From: Bimastos eiseni
Taxonomy: Eukaryota; Annelida; Clitellata; Crassiclitellata; Lumbricidae
Length of the DNA stretch: 64,000 nt
Reading direction: 5' to 3'
Assembly (NCBI GenBank): GCA_959347315.1
Contig: OY365813.1
Coordinates: 19,128,960-19,192,959 of the forward strand
Shown: positions 21,882 through 31,252 of the stretch, piece by piece
Layout: each line of letters opens with the position of its first letter
How positions within the stretch are numbered: the first letter of the stretch is position 1
Position numbers and translations under genes: made by a program
Notes under the pieces: generated by a model
Databases searched by the model: none
Told to the model about the DNA's origin: nothing
Seen by the model: only the letters and a program-made list of their open reading frames with translations

Positions 21882-22358
21882 CAGCGTTGTATGCAAGATT
21901 CAAACTTCAAGACCAAGACGAGACCGAGACAGTGAGGTGCCCAGACCGAGACCGGGACAGTGAGGTACCAAGACCGAGACACTAGGTTCAAGACAGTACG
22001 AGACAGTAAAAGTCAAGTGATCTTGTCTTAAAATGCTGTAAAATGCTAATGTCTAAGTTTTTGGGAATAATGTTTATTTGTAATTTCAATTTGAAACTTA
22101 TAATGTATATAGTACAAATTCCTGAGAACAGTTTTTATATTGCCGCGCAAGATTTAAGGACAGTTCACGCGAAACATATCGAGACCACTTGTTCGAGACA
22201 GAATAAGGCATTCACTTCAAGACAGTTTCTAAAAATTCCAGACACTACCTCGAGACTGAGATCGAGACCGAGACAGCAGGCCTCCGAGACCGAGACACTA
22301 AAAAAGTGTCTCGAGACGTTTCGAGACCGAGACACTGTCTCGAGACCATACAACTCTG
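21882..22358 (+). mobile_element. GTCTCGAGAC-rich hAT-type MITE, copy 1 (477 bp)
   Basis: It starts CAGCGTTGTATGCAAGA and ends GAGACCATACAACTCTG; the termini are inverted repeats (CAGNGTTGTATG). The flanks are GATATAAG (21874-21881) and GATATAAA (22359-22366), a 7/8 match for an 8-bp hAT-type target duplication. Both subterminal regions are packed with GAGACCGAGACA / GTCTCGAGAC motifs, likely binding sites for a trans-acting transposase (inference). An open frame of about 100 codons crosses the middle; it is shared with copy 2 because the copies are alike and does not resemble a transposase. Confidence 0.85.
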
Positions 22359-22429
22359 GATATAAATTAATCCTAACTAGGGCCTTAACTAAGGGCTTAT
22401 TGCATCGACTGAATAGACAGAAATACAAG

Positions 22430-22625
22430 CATTCAATACTTAGAGTTGTCTTCAAGCAAATAGAGGCGTAGTTTATTTTTAAATAATCTAATATTTGGCT
22501 TGTGTTGAATATATGTTGGGAGAAGATTCCAAACGTGGGATGCGGTACATTGAATGGAAAACAATAGAGTATTTGTGTGTTCAAAAGGAGGGTCATAGGA
22601 TGTCGAGTTAAGATACACACGTACA
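22430..22625 (-). pseudogene. Non-LTR retrotransposon ORF2 C-terminal remnant
   Basis: A minus frame ends TASHVWNLLPTYIQHKPNIR followed by LFKNKLRLYLL and a stop near 22433. This is the pattern at the C-terminal end of many non-LTR reverse transcriptases of the CR1/L2/jockey type (RLWNSLP..I....SL..FK..LK.YLL). Upstream the frame dissolves into ACAT repeats (22616-22688), so only about 60 residues of tail remain. It sits in the spacer between two opposed MITE copies. The clade cannot be fixed from so short a piece. Confidence 0.65.
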
Positions 22626-22686
22626 TACACACATAAACACATACATACATACATAAATATAGAAACATATACCTGCATACATACAT

Positions 22687-23176
22687 CAGAGTTGTATGGT
22701 CTTGAGACAGTGTTTCGGTCTCGAGACGTCTCGAGACACTTTTTTTAGTGTCTCTGTCTCGGTCTCAGAAGCCTGCTGTCTCGGTCTCGAGGTAGTGTCT
22801 GGAATTTTTAGAAACTGTCTTGAAGTGAATGCCTTATTCTGTCTCGAACAAGTGGTCTCGATGTATTTCGCGTGAACTGTCTTAAAATCTTGCGCGGCAA
22901 TATAAAAACTGTTCTCAGGAATTTGTACTATATACATTATAAGTTTCAAATTGAAATTACAAATAAACATTATTCCCGAACTGAGACATTAGTTAGCATC
23001 TTACAGCATTTTAAGACAAGATCACTTGACTTTTACTGTGTCGTACTGTCTTGAACCACCTAGTGTCTCGGTCTCGGTCTTGGTACTTCACTGTCTCGGT
23101 CTCGGTCTCGGTCTGGGCACCTCACTGTCTCGGTCTCGTCTTGGTCTTGAAGTTTGAAGTCTTGCATACAACACTG
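22687..23176 (-). mobile_element. GTCTCGAGAC-rich hAT-type MITE, copy 2, inverted (490 bp)
   Basis: This is the reverse complement of the element at 21882-22358, with roughly 90% or better identity along the whole length by eye. The plus-strand ends are CAGAGTTGTATGG and CTTGCATACAACACTG. The flanks ACATACAT (22679-22686) and ACACACAT (23177-23184) match 7/8, consistent with an 8-bp duplication, though they lie in an ACAT/ACAC microsatellite. Extra GGTCTC units at 23080-23110 account for most of the length difference. Confidence 0.85.
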
Positions 23177-23184
23177 ACACACAT

Positions 23185-23409
23185 ACATACACATTCATGC
23201 CTACAAAAACAGGCATATAGACATTCATGCATAATTACGAAGATGCTCTATTTGCGGCACCCCTAGTAACCCGTGCCTTTTATGCACCCACCTGTCAGAT
23301 CATTATGTCAGTCTCTCTCTCTAGGCTTCTGACTCCGTCGCCCGTGTCACATTTTTCGATGGCTTCGATCCTCCACAGCATAGATAATTCTGTTTCAACG
23401 ACGATGATG
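23185..23409. other. Unique DNA, nothing recognised
   Basis: Short unique stretch before a CT satellite. Confidence 0.4.
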
Positions 23410-23413
23410 ACCG

Positions 23414-23451
<38 letters not shown>

Positions 23452-23750
23452 ACTCTTCCTCCCTCTCTCTCTCACGCTCCCTTTCTCTCTCTCCCCTCTC
23501 TCTCAGTCTCTTTCTCAGTCTCTATCATTGTCAGTGCATGTCTGTCGGTCTCTCTCCCCCAATCTCTTCGTATCTGTCAATGTCTCTGTCTCAGCCTCTT
23601 TCACTCTTCTGTCGATGTTCTTGTCTCTGTCTGTATCTCTCTCCCTCTCTCTTTGTCCGTGCCTGTCTCACTCTCACTGTCTCACACTTTCTGTCTCTTC
23701 TCTCTCTGTCTCTTACTCTTTCTGTCTCTCTCTCTCTCTCTCTCTCGTTA

Positions 23751-23782
<32 letters not shown>

Positions 23783-23815
23783 GCTTTCTCTCCCTCTCTC
23801 TGCCTGTCCACCTCC
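23410..23815. repeat. CT / CTGT pyrimidine satellite
   Basis: Plus-strand CT and CTGT repeats; Ser/Leu frames of up to 276 codons across it are repeat translations running into 240 bp of unique DNA. Confidence 0.95.
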
Positions 23816-24079
23816 TACTCCTCCTCTCCTCGCATGTCTGTTTGGCACCCGACCATACTGCTGCAGCTGCTCCACACCCGTTGCCTGAGCGACGGAGGAT
23901 GGACATGCGGTTGGACGGCTGCGGAGGCTGCGTGGCTGATCATCCGGATTCGAAAGGCATCCCTTCCGACGCGATGAGCCGCAGAGGGATTTCAACAGAT
24001 GGGACTTCACCACGACGATTCCTGCTCTCGTTGGAGGTTACGATGGGTGGGAAATAAGTAAGGATACAGGATCAAAATG

Positions 24080-24085
24080 GAGAGA

Positions 24086-24150
<65 letters not shown>

Positions 24151-24375
24151 GAAAGGACGAGCATAGGAGGGCAGAGGCAGAGGCAGAAGGAGACGGAGAC
24201 GGAGACTGAGACGGAGACGGAGACGGACAGTGAGAGGGAAAGTGAAATGGAGAGAGAGAGGGCGAGGAGAAGAGAAGCATAGAGGGAGAGATGAAATGAA
24301 TGGGAGAAGGAGAGGAGACGGCGAGAGAGAGGGAGATTAAGAGACAGCGATGTAGCGAGCGAGAGAGAGATAAAC
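24080..24375. repeat. GA / GAGACG purine satellite
   Basis: Plus-strand GA runs (24080-24150), then GGAGACGGAGAC units (24175-24235), then GA-rich mixtures. It is the strand-mirrored partner of the CT satellite at 23410-23815, across about 265 bp of unique DNA. Confidence 0.95.
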
Positions 24376-24483
24376 AGAGTGAGCATCAGACAGAGGGGAA
24401 TATAACTATCTGTATGTAGGCATGTATGAATAGCTGTATATAGTCGTAATAGTAATCTCCAAGTATTCATGTTTGCATGCGTG

Positions 24484-25088
24484 ACCCGTCAAAAGAGCGC
24501 CTGACAAAAGAGCGCCGACAAAAGAGCGCCCGACAAAAGAGCGCCCGACAAAAAAGCGCCCGAAAAAGCGAGCAGGCAATTTGAAAAAGAATCTGCAATG
24601 GACTGATGAAAAGAATTATGACTCAATTGGAAGCTGGATTAATTAAGTGAATCTCATTTAATTAGATGCTGGATCGAGGAACGAAATGTTGTTAAACAAA
24701 ACGCGGGATCGATGAAAAAAATTCCCTTAGAAAGGGGAACTGGATTGATATGACAAGAATCATGTATAAGTGGAAGCTGGATTGCACAATACCTCCCATC
24801 AATCCAGCTTCATAGCTAGTTAAACATGGTTCTTTCCACCTATCCCGCATCCATTTGAACGGCATTCTCTTCATCATTCAGGCCACTAGTTAGACAGAAT
24901 TAGTCTCATCAGTCCAGCTCCTAGTTAAAGCATTCTCCTAATTAAGCTCAATAATTGATGCTCAGAATTTGCCAATACAGATTTTGTCTGGCGCTCTTTT
25001 GTCTGGCGCTCTTTTGTCGGGTGTTCTTTTGTTGGGTGCTCATTTGTTGAGTGTTCATTTTTCGCGACGCTCTTTTGTCGGGGTGCCG
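24484..25088. mobile_element. Foldback-type element with 16-bp unit arms (605 bp)
   Basis: The left arm (24484-24573) has five tandem units of AAAAGAGCGCCCGAC. The right arm (24982-25088) has the reverse complement, GTCTGGCGCTCTTTT, in about six increasingly diverged units. The centre has its own inverted pairs (GAAGCTGGATT near 24770 against AATCCAGCTTC near 24810, and matching GCAATTTG / GAATTTGCC edges). Inverted arms built of short tandem units are the mark of foldback elements. There is no coding capacity and no clear target duplication. Confidence 0.85.
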
Positions 25089-25670
25089 TTTATACATGTA
25101 TGTGTTTGTAACTTTGTATGCAGGTTTGTTCACATTGCAGTATATATGAATGTATCAATGTGTGTACACATATGGTCATGACAGTAAGGCAGATATAGCG
25201 GACACTATGAGAGCACCGATGTATACACACACACACACACACACAACCACCCACTTCCACCTACCGACCAAGTGAGAGGTAACTAGAGCGGGTGTGACAG
25301 CGCAGACTGACGAGAGGAACAGTCAACATTTAAATGCAAGAACGAAATGGAGATTTGCGCGTTTCAACCATCTGCTAGGGGTATGCTTTCAGGCGGATTC
25401 GATTCCTAAGCCCCGCTTAAGCGAATGCAAATAGCTGTGCACTGGAGTGCGAGCAACAGCGACCAGCAGAGAGCGACGAAATGCCAGAAGGTCGTTTTTT
25501 TAAAAGCGTGGATTGTTTTACGTGTTACTCTCCTGAAGAAGTGTTGTGAGAAAAGACAGACACTTTAGGCAGTGTACTGCATCCATGTATGTATATACAG
25601 TATGCATGTAATTGTATACATGCATGGATGTACTTAGGCATGACTGTGTGTATGAATCCATGTACGTACC
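25089..25670. other. Unique DNA with a short CA run
   Basis: A CA microsatellite lies at about 25225-25245. The rest is unique, with no recognisable gene. Confidence 0.4.
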
Positions 25671-25749
25671 CATGCATATATATATATAATGATGCAATTA
25701 TTATTATTATTATTATTATTATCATTATTATTGTTGTCGTTGTTGTTAA

Positions 25750-25839
<90 letters not shown>

Positions 25840-25850
25840 CATTATTAGTC
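25671..25850. repeat. ATT/ATC trinucleotide array
   Basis: (ATT)n with ATC and GTT variants; poly-Ile frames on both strands are shadows. Confidence 0.95.
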
Positions 25851-26817
25851 GTGTAGTTTCTGGATATTTTATTTCTCGGTTGATGACGGATAGGAAGGAG
25901 AGATTTGTGACGCTTACAACTAGACCTAGACTATCAAGATCGCGAGGAAATGGTTCACAAATAAAAAGAATGCAGACAATACTATAAAGAAGAAAGTGCA
26001 GAACAAATAGGGGAAGAGGAGGAACAGTAAGAAAACGCGAGCGATGAAACTATCCTTAACCCCAGCCGCATAACTACATGCATGTACAGAATCATCCTAG
26101 AAGAAGATCGATCTTATAACGTCATACCTCTTGCCAAAAGGAAGTCAATATATTCGTTCTTTGGCGGATGCTAATAAAGGTTTGGTATGTAGACGTCACA
26201 AATGCTAACGGTAGTTAATGTAATCACTGGTAGTATTTGAAATTATTTGAAGTATTTGAATTAATATAAACTTATATGGTAATACCATGATCTGATTTGA
26301 TGAACAACAAAATTGTTTTGTGACTTGATTTTGATTTGACTTGCAAACATCTATAACAAACAAAGTTTCAAAGTTTATTGTATCTAATTGCTGGCTATTG
26401 TGGATCTTAAAACGCAGCCATTTACATCGGTAACTAATTTTATTACTAACTTGATTTGTCAATAAAAGGCCGCGCTAGAGATGAAAATGCCTTCACCCAA
26501 TACGTTGAAGAAAATAATTTTCTGATTTACGGTTTATGTCTATTCATCAGTACTGTGAGGCCATTCCTGGGTGGGAGGAGAAATGGGTGGGGTACTGGAT
26601 GGCATGTCGCTCTCTGGTCCGTATAGATACGCAGCTGTAGCATACGTATTACGCATTGTATACTGATTTGAGCAGCAGGCTGTCGGCACATGGATTCGCT
26701 AGGTGGCAGAACAAGATTGGGGTCTCCTTCTTTTTAAGAGACTCGACTATAGAGAGTCTATGTAAGACCTTAAAGCTATGGAATTTCATCGCTCGAATGC
26801 AACTGTATAAGGGATGG
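25851..26817. other. Unique DNA, no recognised gene
   Basis: AT-leaning; minus frames of 80-85 codons (26205-26462, 26649-26891) have no recognisable domain, and the second overlaps an RTE-like repeat fragment. Confidence 0.4.
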
Positions 26818-26884
26818 TAGTTGCAGTTTAACGACATTGTGAGATAACAAAGATCATAATCGTCGTCCCTTCTGTATGCAGGCT
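26818..26884 (-). repeat. RTE-like 3'-end repeat fragment
   Basis: On minus: GACGACGATTATGATCTTTG then TTATCTCACAATGTCG and TTAAACTGCAACTAC. This matches the inner part of the copies at 30525, 50755, 58505 and 59233. Confidence 0.65.
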
Positions 26885-27044
26885 GCCTCAATGCCGCAGT
26901 GGAGGAGTTCCGTAATTGTATTGGCGTTGATTGTTACCTTTGTCGTGTCATGGGTCATAAATACGATGACACTATCGGATCACGCTATCCGGCCAAATAG
27001 TATTAACCGGAACGCACTCCGGATTGTTTCCACTATTCTAAACC

Positions 27045-27085
27045 ACTGGCCTTTCGCTAGGCGTTGGCGTTGAAGAAGTCAAATA
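27045..27085 (+). repeat. Short SINE body fragment
   Basis: CTGGCCTTTCGCTAGGCGTT followed by GGCGTTGAA matches the start of the SINE body at 18130 and 53105. Confidence 0.5.
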
Positions 27086-27264
27086 TTTGAAATTAACCCA
27101 AGATATTATTAAGTATCATAATTATTACTGCTTTATCCAAGAATGGGTTAAAAAAATCCTCTGGAAGGCGTCCAACCTACAAATGGCTTCGACATAGTTA
27201 TTGACTTGTCGTCATCTGTGGTTATCTGAGAGGACTGTTGACACCACGTACTGACTCCAGTGGA

Positions 27265-27371
27265 TAGTGTTGGGCAGGAGACCAATACCTCGAGACCAAG
27301 ACCGAGATCGCAGTTTTCCGGTCTCGTGACCGTCTCGAGACCAAGACCGCGGTCTCGAGACCACATCCCTG
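27265..27371. mobile_element. 107-bp GTCTCGAGACC MITE
   Basis: The left end is TAGTGTTGGGCAGGAGACC. The reverse complement of the right end is CAGGGATGTGGTCTCGAGAC. The flanks CCAGTGGA (27257-27264) and CCAGTGGT (27372-27379) agree at 7 of 8 bases, a hAT-type duplication. Inside are several GGTCTCGAGACC / ACCAAGACCG motifs, so it may be a short internally deleted relative of the 21882/22687 family or an independent family with similar subterminal motifs. Confidence 0.7.
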
Positions 27372-27586
27372 CCAGTGGTGCGTATGATCTTTCGTACGTC
27401 TCTTCTAATCTCGAGCAGGTCTGCAGCAGAGACAGCACGCGCCAGGACACCGTTGCAACGACGCAGCACTTTCTGGGATGACAGACGATGAAACGGAAGA
27501 CCAACAGAGGAGGCAGGAAGCCAGATTCTCACGCACGACTACCTTTGGCAACACGTACTTGGATCTTGCAGTGACTATCTCTGTCT

Positions 27587-27589
<3 letters not shown>

Positions 27590-27621
<32 letters not shown>

Positions 27622-27819
27622 ACTACATCTCCCTTTTTATCCTCTCTACCTGTCTCTCTCTCTCTCTCTGTTTCGCTCTGTTTCTCTCTCTCTCGCGTCT
27701 TGTTTGGTTCATGACTGATGGAGTAATGCTTCTGTTGGATCACACAGTGACTGTCCCTGACTTCATTCATTTATCTCTGTCACTCCATATCTCCTCGTCT
27801 ATTTTCTTCTCTCTTTCTC

Positions 27820-27884
<65 letters not shown>

Positions 27885-28040
27885 ACAGATGATACATATA
27901 TATTTTTATATATAAAGAGAGGAGAAAAGAGAGAGGGTGATATATATATATATATATATCATATATATATATATATATATATATATCTCTTTCACTCTCT
28001 GTCGCTCTTTCTCTCTCTCTCTCTCTCTCTCTCACTCTCT
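27590..28040. repeat. CT and AT dinucleotide cluster
   Basis: CT runs (27590-27620, 27655-27690, 27825-27852, 28010-28035) alternate with AT runs (27852-27882, 27940-27987). The block CTTGTTTGGTT occurs after both CT clusters (27699, 28043), suggesting a local duplication. Confidence 0.9.
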
Positions 28041-28455
28041 TCTTGTTTGGTTTGCAAACTAGCTGAACGAACAATTCCTTGTTGCTGTCACAACCACCTG
28101 TTCATTTTGTCCCGATAACATAAATTTTGATCTCCCTGGGGTTTTTTCTCGGCATTCGCCAAGTCTGACTGTCCTCAGTCACCCTTTCTCCCCATTTGGT
28201 TGGTATGTTTCGGTCAAACGAGGTCCCCATGGAATCGTAAATTTCAATGAAATCCTATAAATCCTATTTCTCTGCGGAATCTGGTAACTGATGTCTTTGG
28301 GGTCAAATCGTTTCGTATTTTATTCACCGATAGATCCGACGACTATCATGAAGAAAGTGCGACGATTTTACAATGTTTACGGCGCCGGACTTTCAACCGA
28401 ATTTTCGGGCGGGATATCAAGCTCGGTCTGGGTGGCCATATTATGGTCTCTTCTT
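28041..28455. other. Unique DNA, no recognised gene
   Basis: About 400 bp of ordinary sequence. The open frame entering the next array is not gene-like. Confidence 0.4.
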
Positions 28456-28509
28456 TTATTAATAGTATTATTATTATTATCATCATCATCGTCGCCGTCA
28501 TCGTCGTCG

Positions 28510-28544
<35 letters not shown>

Positions 28545-28870
28545 GTCGTCATCATCATCACCATAATCATCATCATCATCATCATCATCATAATCATCAC
28601 CACCGCCACCACCGCCACCACCACCACCACCATCACCACCATCATCATCATCATCATCATCATCAACATCATCATAATCATCGTCAACATCATCATCAGC
28701 ATCATCATCGTCAATCGTCATCATCATCATTATTGTTATAATAGTAATAATAATAATAATTATTATTATTATTATTATTATCATCATTATTATTGTCATC
28801 ATCATCATTATTATTATAACATATTTATTATTATTATTACTATTATTGTTATTAGCCTCTATTATTAATG
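28456..28870. repeat. Compound ATT / ATC / GTC / ACC trinucleotide array
   Basis: (ATT), (ATC), (GTC), (ACC), (ATC) and (ATT) blocks follow one another, much like the array at 10801-11265 but without a homogeneous ACC core. Poly-Asp, poly-Met and poly-Ile frames are shadows. Confidence 0.95.
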
Positions 28871-29424
28871 TTATTAATCATCGCGATGGTTTAAGTGAAT
28901 TTCCAATCACTTATATTTTTCAACTGATTTTTCGGTAAGTCCAAATAATGCACAGTTCAGGGTATTTAAGTAACTAAGCGGTTGAAGGGTGGAGGGTGGA
29001 AGGTTTTTTGCAAAAGTAGGCGCTACGCCAGTAAATTAGTTTATTAAGCTCAATTTCGTCAACTTCGTTTGCAGATAGCTTCTCTCTGCTGCCGTCTTAA
29101 GTTTCTTAAGTTTATTTCCAAAGTTTTTGTAATAACGTTCATTTAACGATGTTGGGAATCGAATCCATTTGAGGTGCAGTTTTTCTTTTTTATTTGGTTT
29201 TACAGGCCTTGAGTAGGCCAGATGTCATCCAGGGCTTGCGTATTATTTTATGCTTACTGGTGGGCTTGGTGGAGTAATAAAATGCATCATTATAAGCTTT
29301 TTTTATCGTAGATCCATCCATCATGATAATTAGCTTACCTCGCTGATGAAAATTATATATTGTTCTTGTGATAGCGGAATTTTTCCAGCGGCTTTAAAGG
29401 ATGCCAAGGTTGTCCTCATTTTTT
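28871..29424. other. Unique DNA, nothing recognised
   Basis: AT-leaning sequence with no supported feature. Confidence 0.4.
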
Positions 29425-29515
29425 AAAAAGGATAAATCTTCTGCGGCCAAAAATTCGGCCCAAAAACAAGCAAGAATTTTACTTCTGCGGCCGAACCCAT
29501 ACAAATTCTAGCGCA
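29425..29515 (+). repeat. Dispersed repeat with TCTGCGGCCGAA, second copy
   Basis: Aligns with 8515-8582 in reverse orientation (GATAAATCTTCTGCGGCC, then ATTCGGCC, then TTACTTCTGCGGCCGAACC). Confidence 0.6.
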
Positions 29516-29654
29516 TGAAGACCTCTGCGCATGCGCAACAGCGTTAAAACGTTGCGTAGTTAACGAGATTCGTTGGTAGCGAAAAGAAGTTTCTCGTGGG
29601 TCCCCGGGACCATACTGAGTTTTTGTCCAAGGTCAAATAAAAAGACTAGGCCTT

Positions 29655-29655
29655 C

Positions 29656-29699
<44 letters not shown>

Positions 29700-29740
29700 T
29701 ACTACTACAACTACTCCACTACTGCTACTACTATTAATTT
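29655..29740. repeat. ATT / ACT trinucleotide microsatellite
   Basis: About 14 ATT units followed by ACT/ACA triplets. Confidence 0.9.
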
Positions 29741-30524
29741 ATTTTTATTGGTGCGCATTTATTTAACGACACTATCTAATGACTAACTGCATGCGTGAAA
29801 GACTAATCCATTTCGTATTTACATATACGTGTGTGGTCGGTATCTTATCAATACGATATATCGTAACATGAAATCGCGATAAACGTACACAAGAATATGT
29901 ATTGTCATGTATAGTGTATATATATATACATATATATAATTACACGCAAGATAAGGTCCTTTCATGCCTTCTTATAAAGATATAATACACGAGTTTGCTT
30001 TACAGAGTTTCTTTCAAGTGACATTAATGTAATCTCGTATTTATATAGCGCCATTTCAAAAACATCGAAGAGACTCCCAACTGCGACTAAATAGCAGTGT
30101 GGGCAAATTCTTCCGTCTACGCCAAACTGTTTCGGTTCAATTAATTGTCATGCACCTCAATCGGTTAAATCATGCAATAATTGTTTCCTGTATCTGTGCA
30201 AACAATCAACTGTTTTCTAGTTTGGTTCAATCTGTCAAGCCCATTAATTTGGTTTTATCTGTTACACCGGTAGCTGACGGTAGGTGGAGACACTTATCTG
30301 CATCGTCTTATTACAGGTGATGACCTAAACTCTGTAGTCCGCGTTTGATATACCCAGAAAAACAATGAGTTTAGACGATACCGGTTGAAAGTAGGAAGCC
30401 TGAGAGGAACGTTCCCAGTTCTGACCTGTGCTTCATAGGTGAGACCATGAGGGATTCAACCTCAATGTTTGCCGCCAAAAGATGGTGAAGACTACAAAGG
30501 TTAATCGTACCGCATAAACTACGC
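29741..30524. other. Mostly unique DNA; partial TTTATATAGCGCC repeat at 30040
   Basis: At about 30035-30095, TATTTATATAGCGCCATTTC, then ATCGAAGAGACTCCCAACTG, is a partial copy of the family seen at 2330 and 37556. No gene recognised. Confidence 0.45.
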
Positions 30525-30740
30525 CACTGTTCGCACTTTGGAAGTGCCAGTCGCAAACCTGGATAAAGGAGGAGGGCGACGGAACTGATCCCTGTCATCA
30601 TGCAATGTCGCCAAACTGAAATTACAACGTATCGTAAACACGTTTTACTCTTTCTGTGATAACTGGGCAGTCTTCCGCGAGCTTTCAGGAAGAGATTTCG
30701 ATGTCCACAGATGTCGTTGGACGAGCTGTGCATGGAGAGA
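30525..30740 (+). repeat. RTE-like 3'-end repeat copy
   Basis: CACTGTTCGCACT, then AGTGCCAGTCGCAAACCTGG, ATAAAGGAGGAGGGCGACGG, CTGATCCCTGTCATCA and GCTGTGCATGGA. The block GCCAGTCCCAAGCCTGGATA..GGAGG in the sister copies resembles the conserved 3' end of RTE-clade LINEs as known from fish and invertebrates; that link is from memory of the family pattern. Sister copies lie at 50755-50945, 58505-58622 (both plus), 26818 and 59233 (both minus). Confidence 0.65.
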
Positions 30741-31252
30741 GTTGTACGTCAAAACGGTGCTTTGGAACTTTCATGCTTCAGAACTTTTCAGGATTCTTCA
30801 CGGAGAGTCTGTTATGAATGAGGATTGCGTTGGCGCGGCGTCAACATTGAGACTCGCCTATTAGGCCTTCGGTTCGTCAGCAAGTTCAAGCTGGATGGAT
30901 GTTCAAGGCTAGTCACGCTTCGTCGAGGAGAGACTGTGTTAACTGCACACTGGGTTGGAACGGTAGCCTCTAGGGAATCTTGAGTATCACGGTTCTTCTT
31001 GAAGATCAACCTGTGCAGGAGCCCAAAACTCGCCACGTTTCGTTAAAAAGAGATTCTGTTAACTGGAGAAATAGTTGACTTTACGTAGGTATAGTCGAAT
31101 GTAACACGGTTCCTTAGGAAAACTCCAGATTAACAGATCGCAGAAAGCCTTTCGTGCAGCTTCACGAAGATATACTGAAGACAGCGTTGCGTGGTATGTC
31201 CAAGCAAAGAGATGGATGTAACACGGTACAGATTCGGAAAGGCTCCAGCTCG
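30741..31252. other. Region 3' of the GPCR gene, internal duplications
   Basis: Two similar blocks of about 35 bp occur about 130 bp apart: TCACGCTTCGTCGAGGAGAG near 30912 and CCACGTTTCGTTAAAAAGAG near 31031, each followed by CTGTTAACTG. If transcribed, this is the 3' UTR of the minus-strand receptor gene. No clear AATAAA signal (TTTATT on plus) was found. Confidence 0.4.

Noticed and set aside
22043..22471. A 142-codon frame as a MITE-encoded protein
   Set aside because: It spans the MITE and runs past its end into flanking DNA, and does not resemble a transposase; the similarity to the frame in the second arm only reflects the nucleotide identity of the copies.
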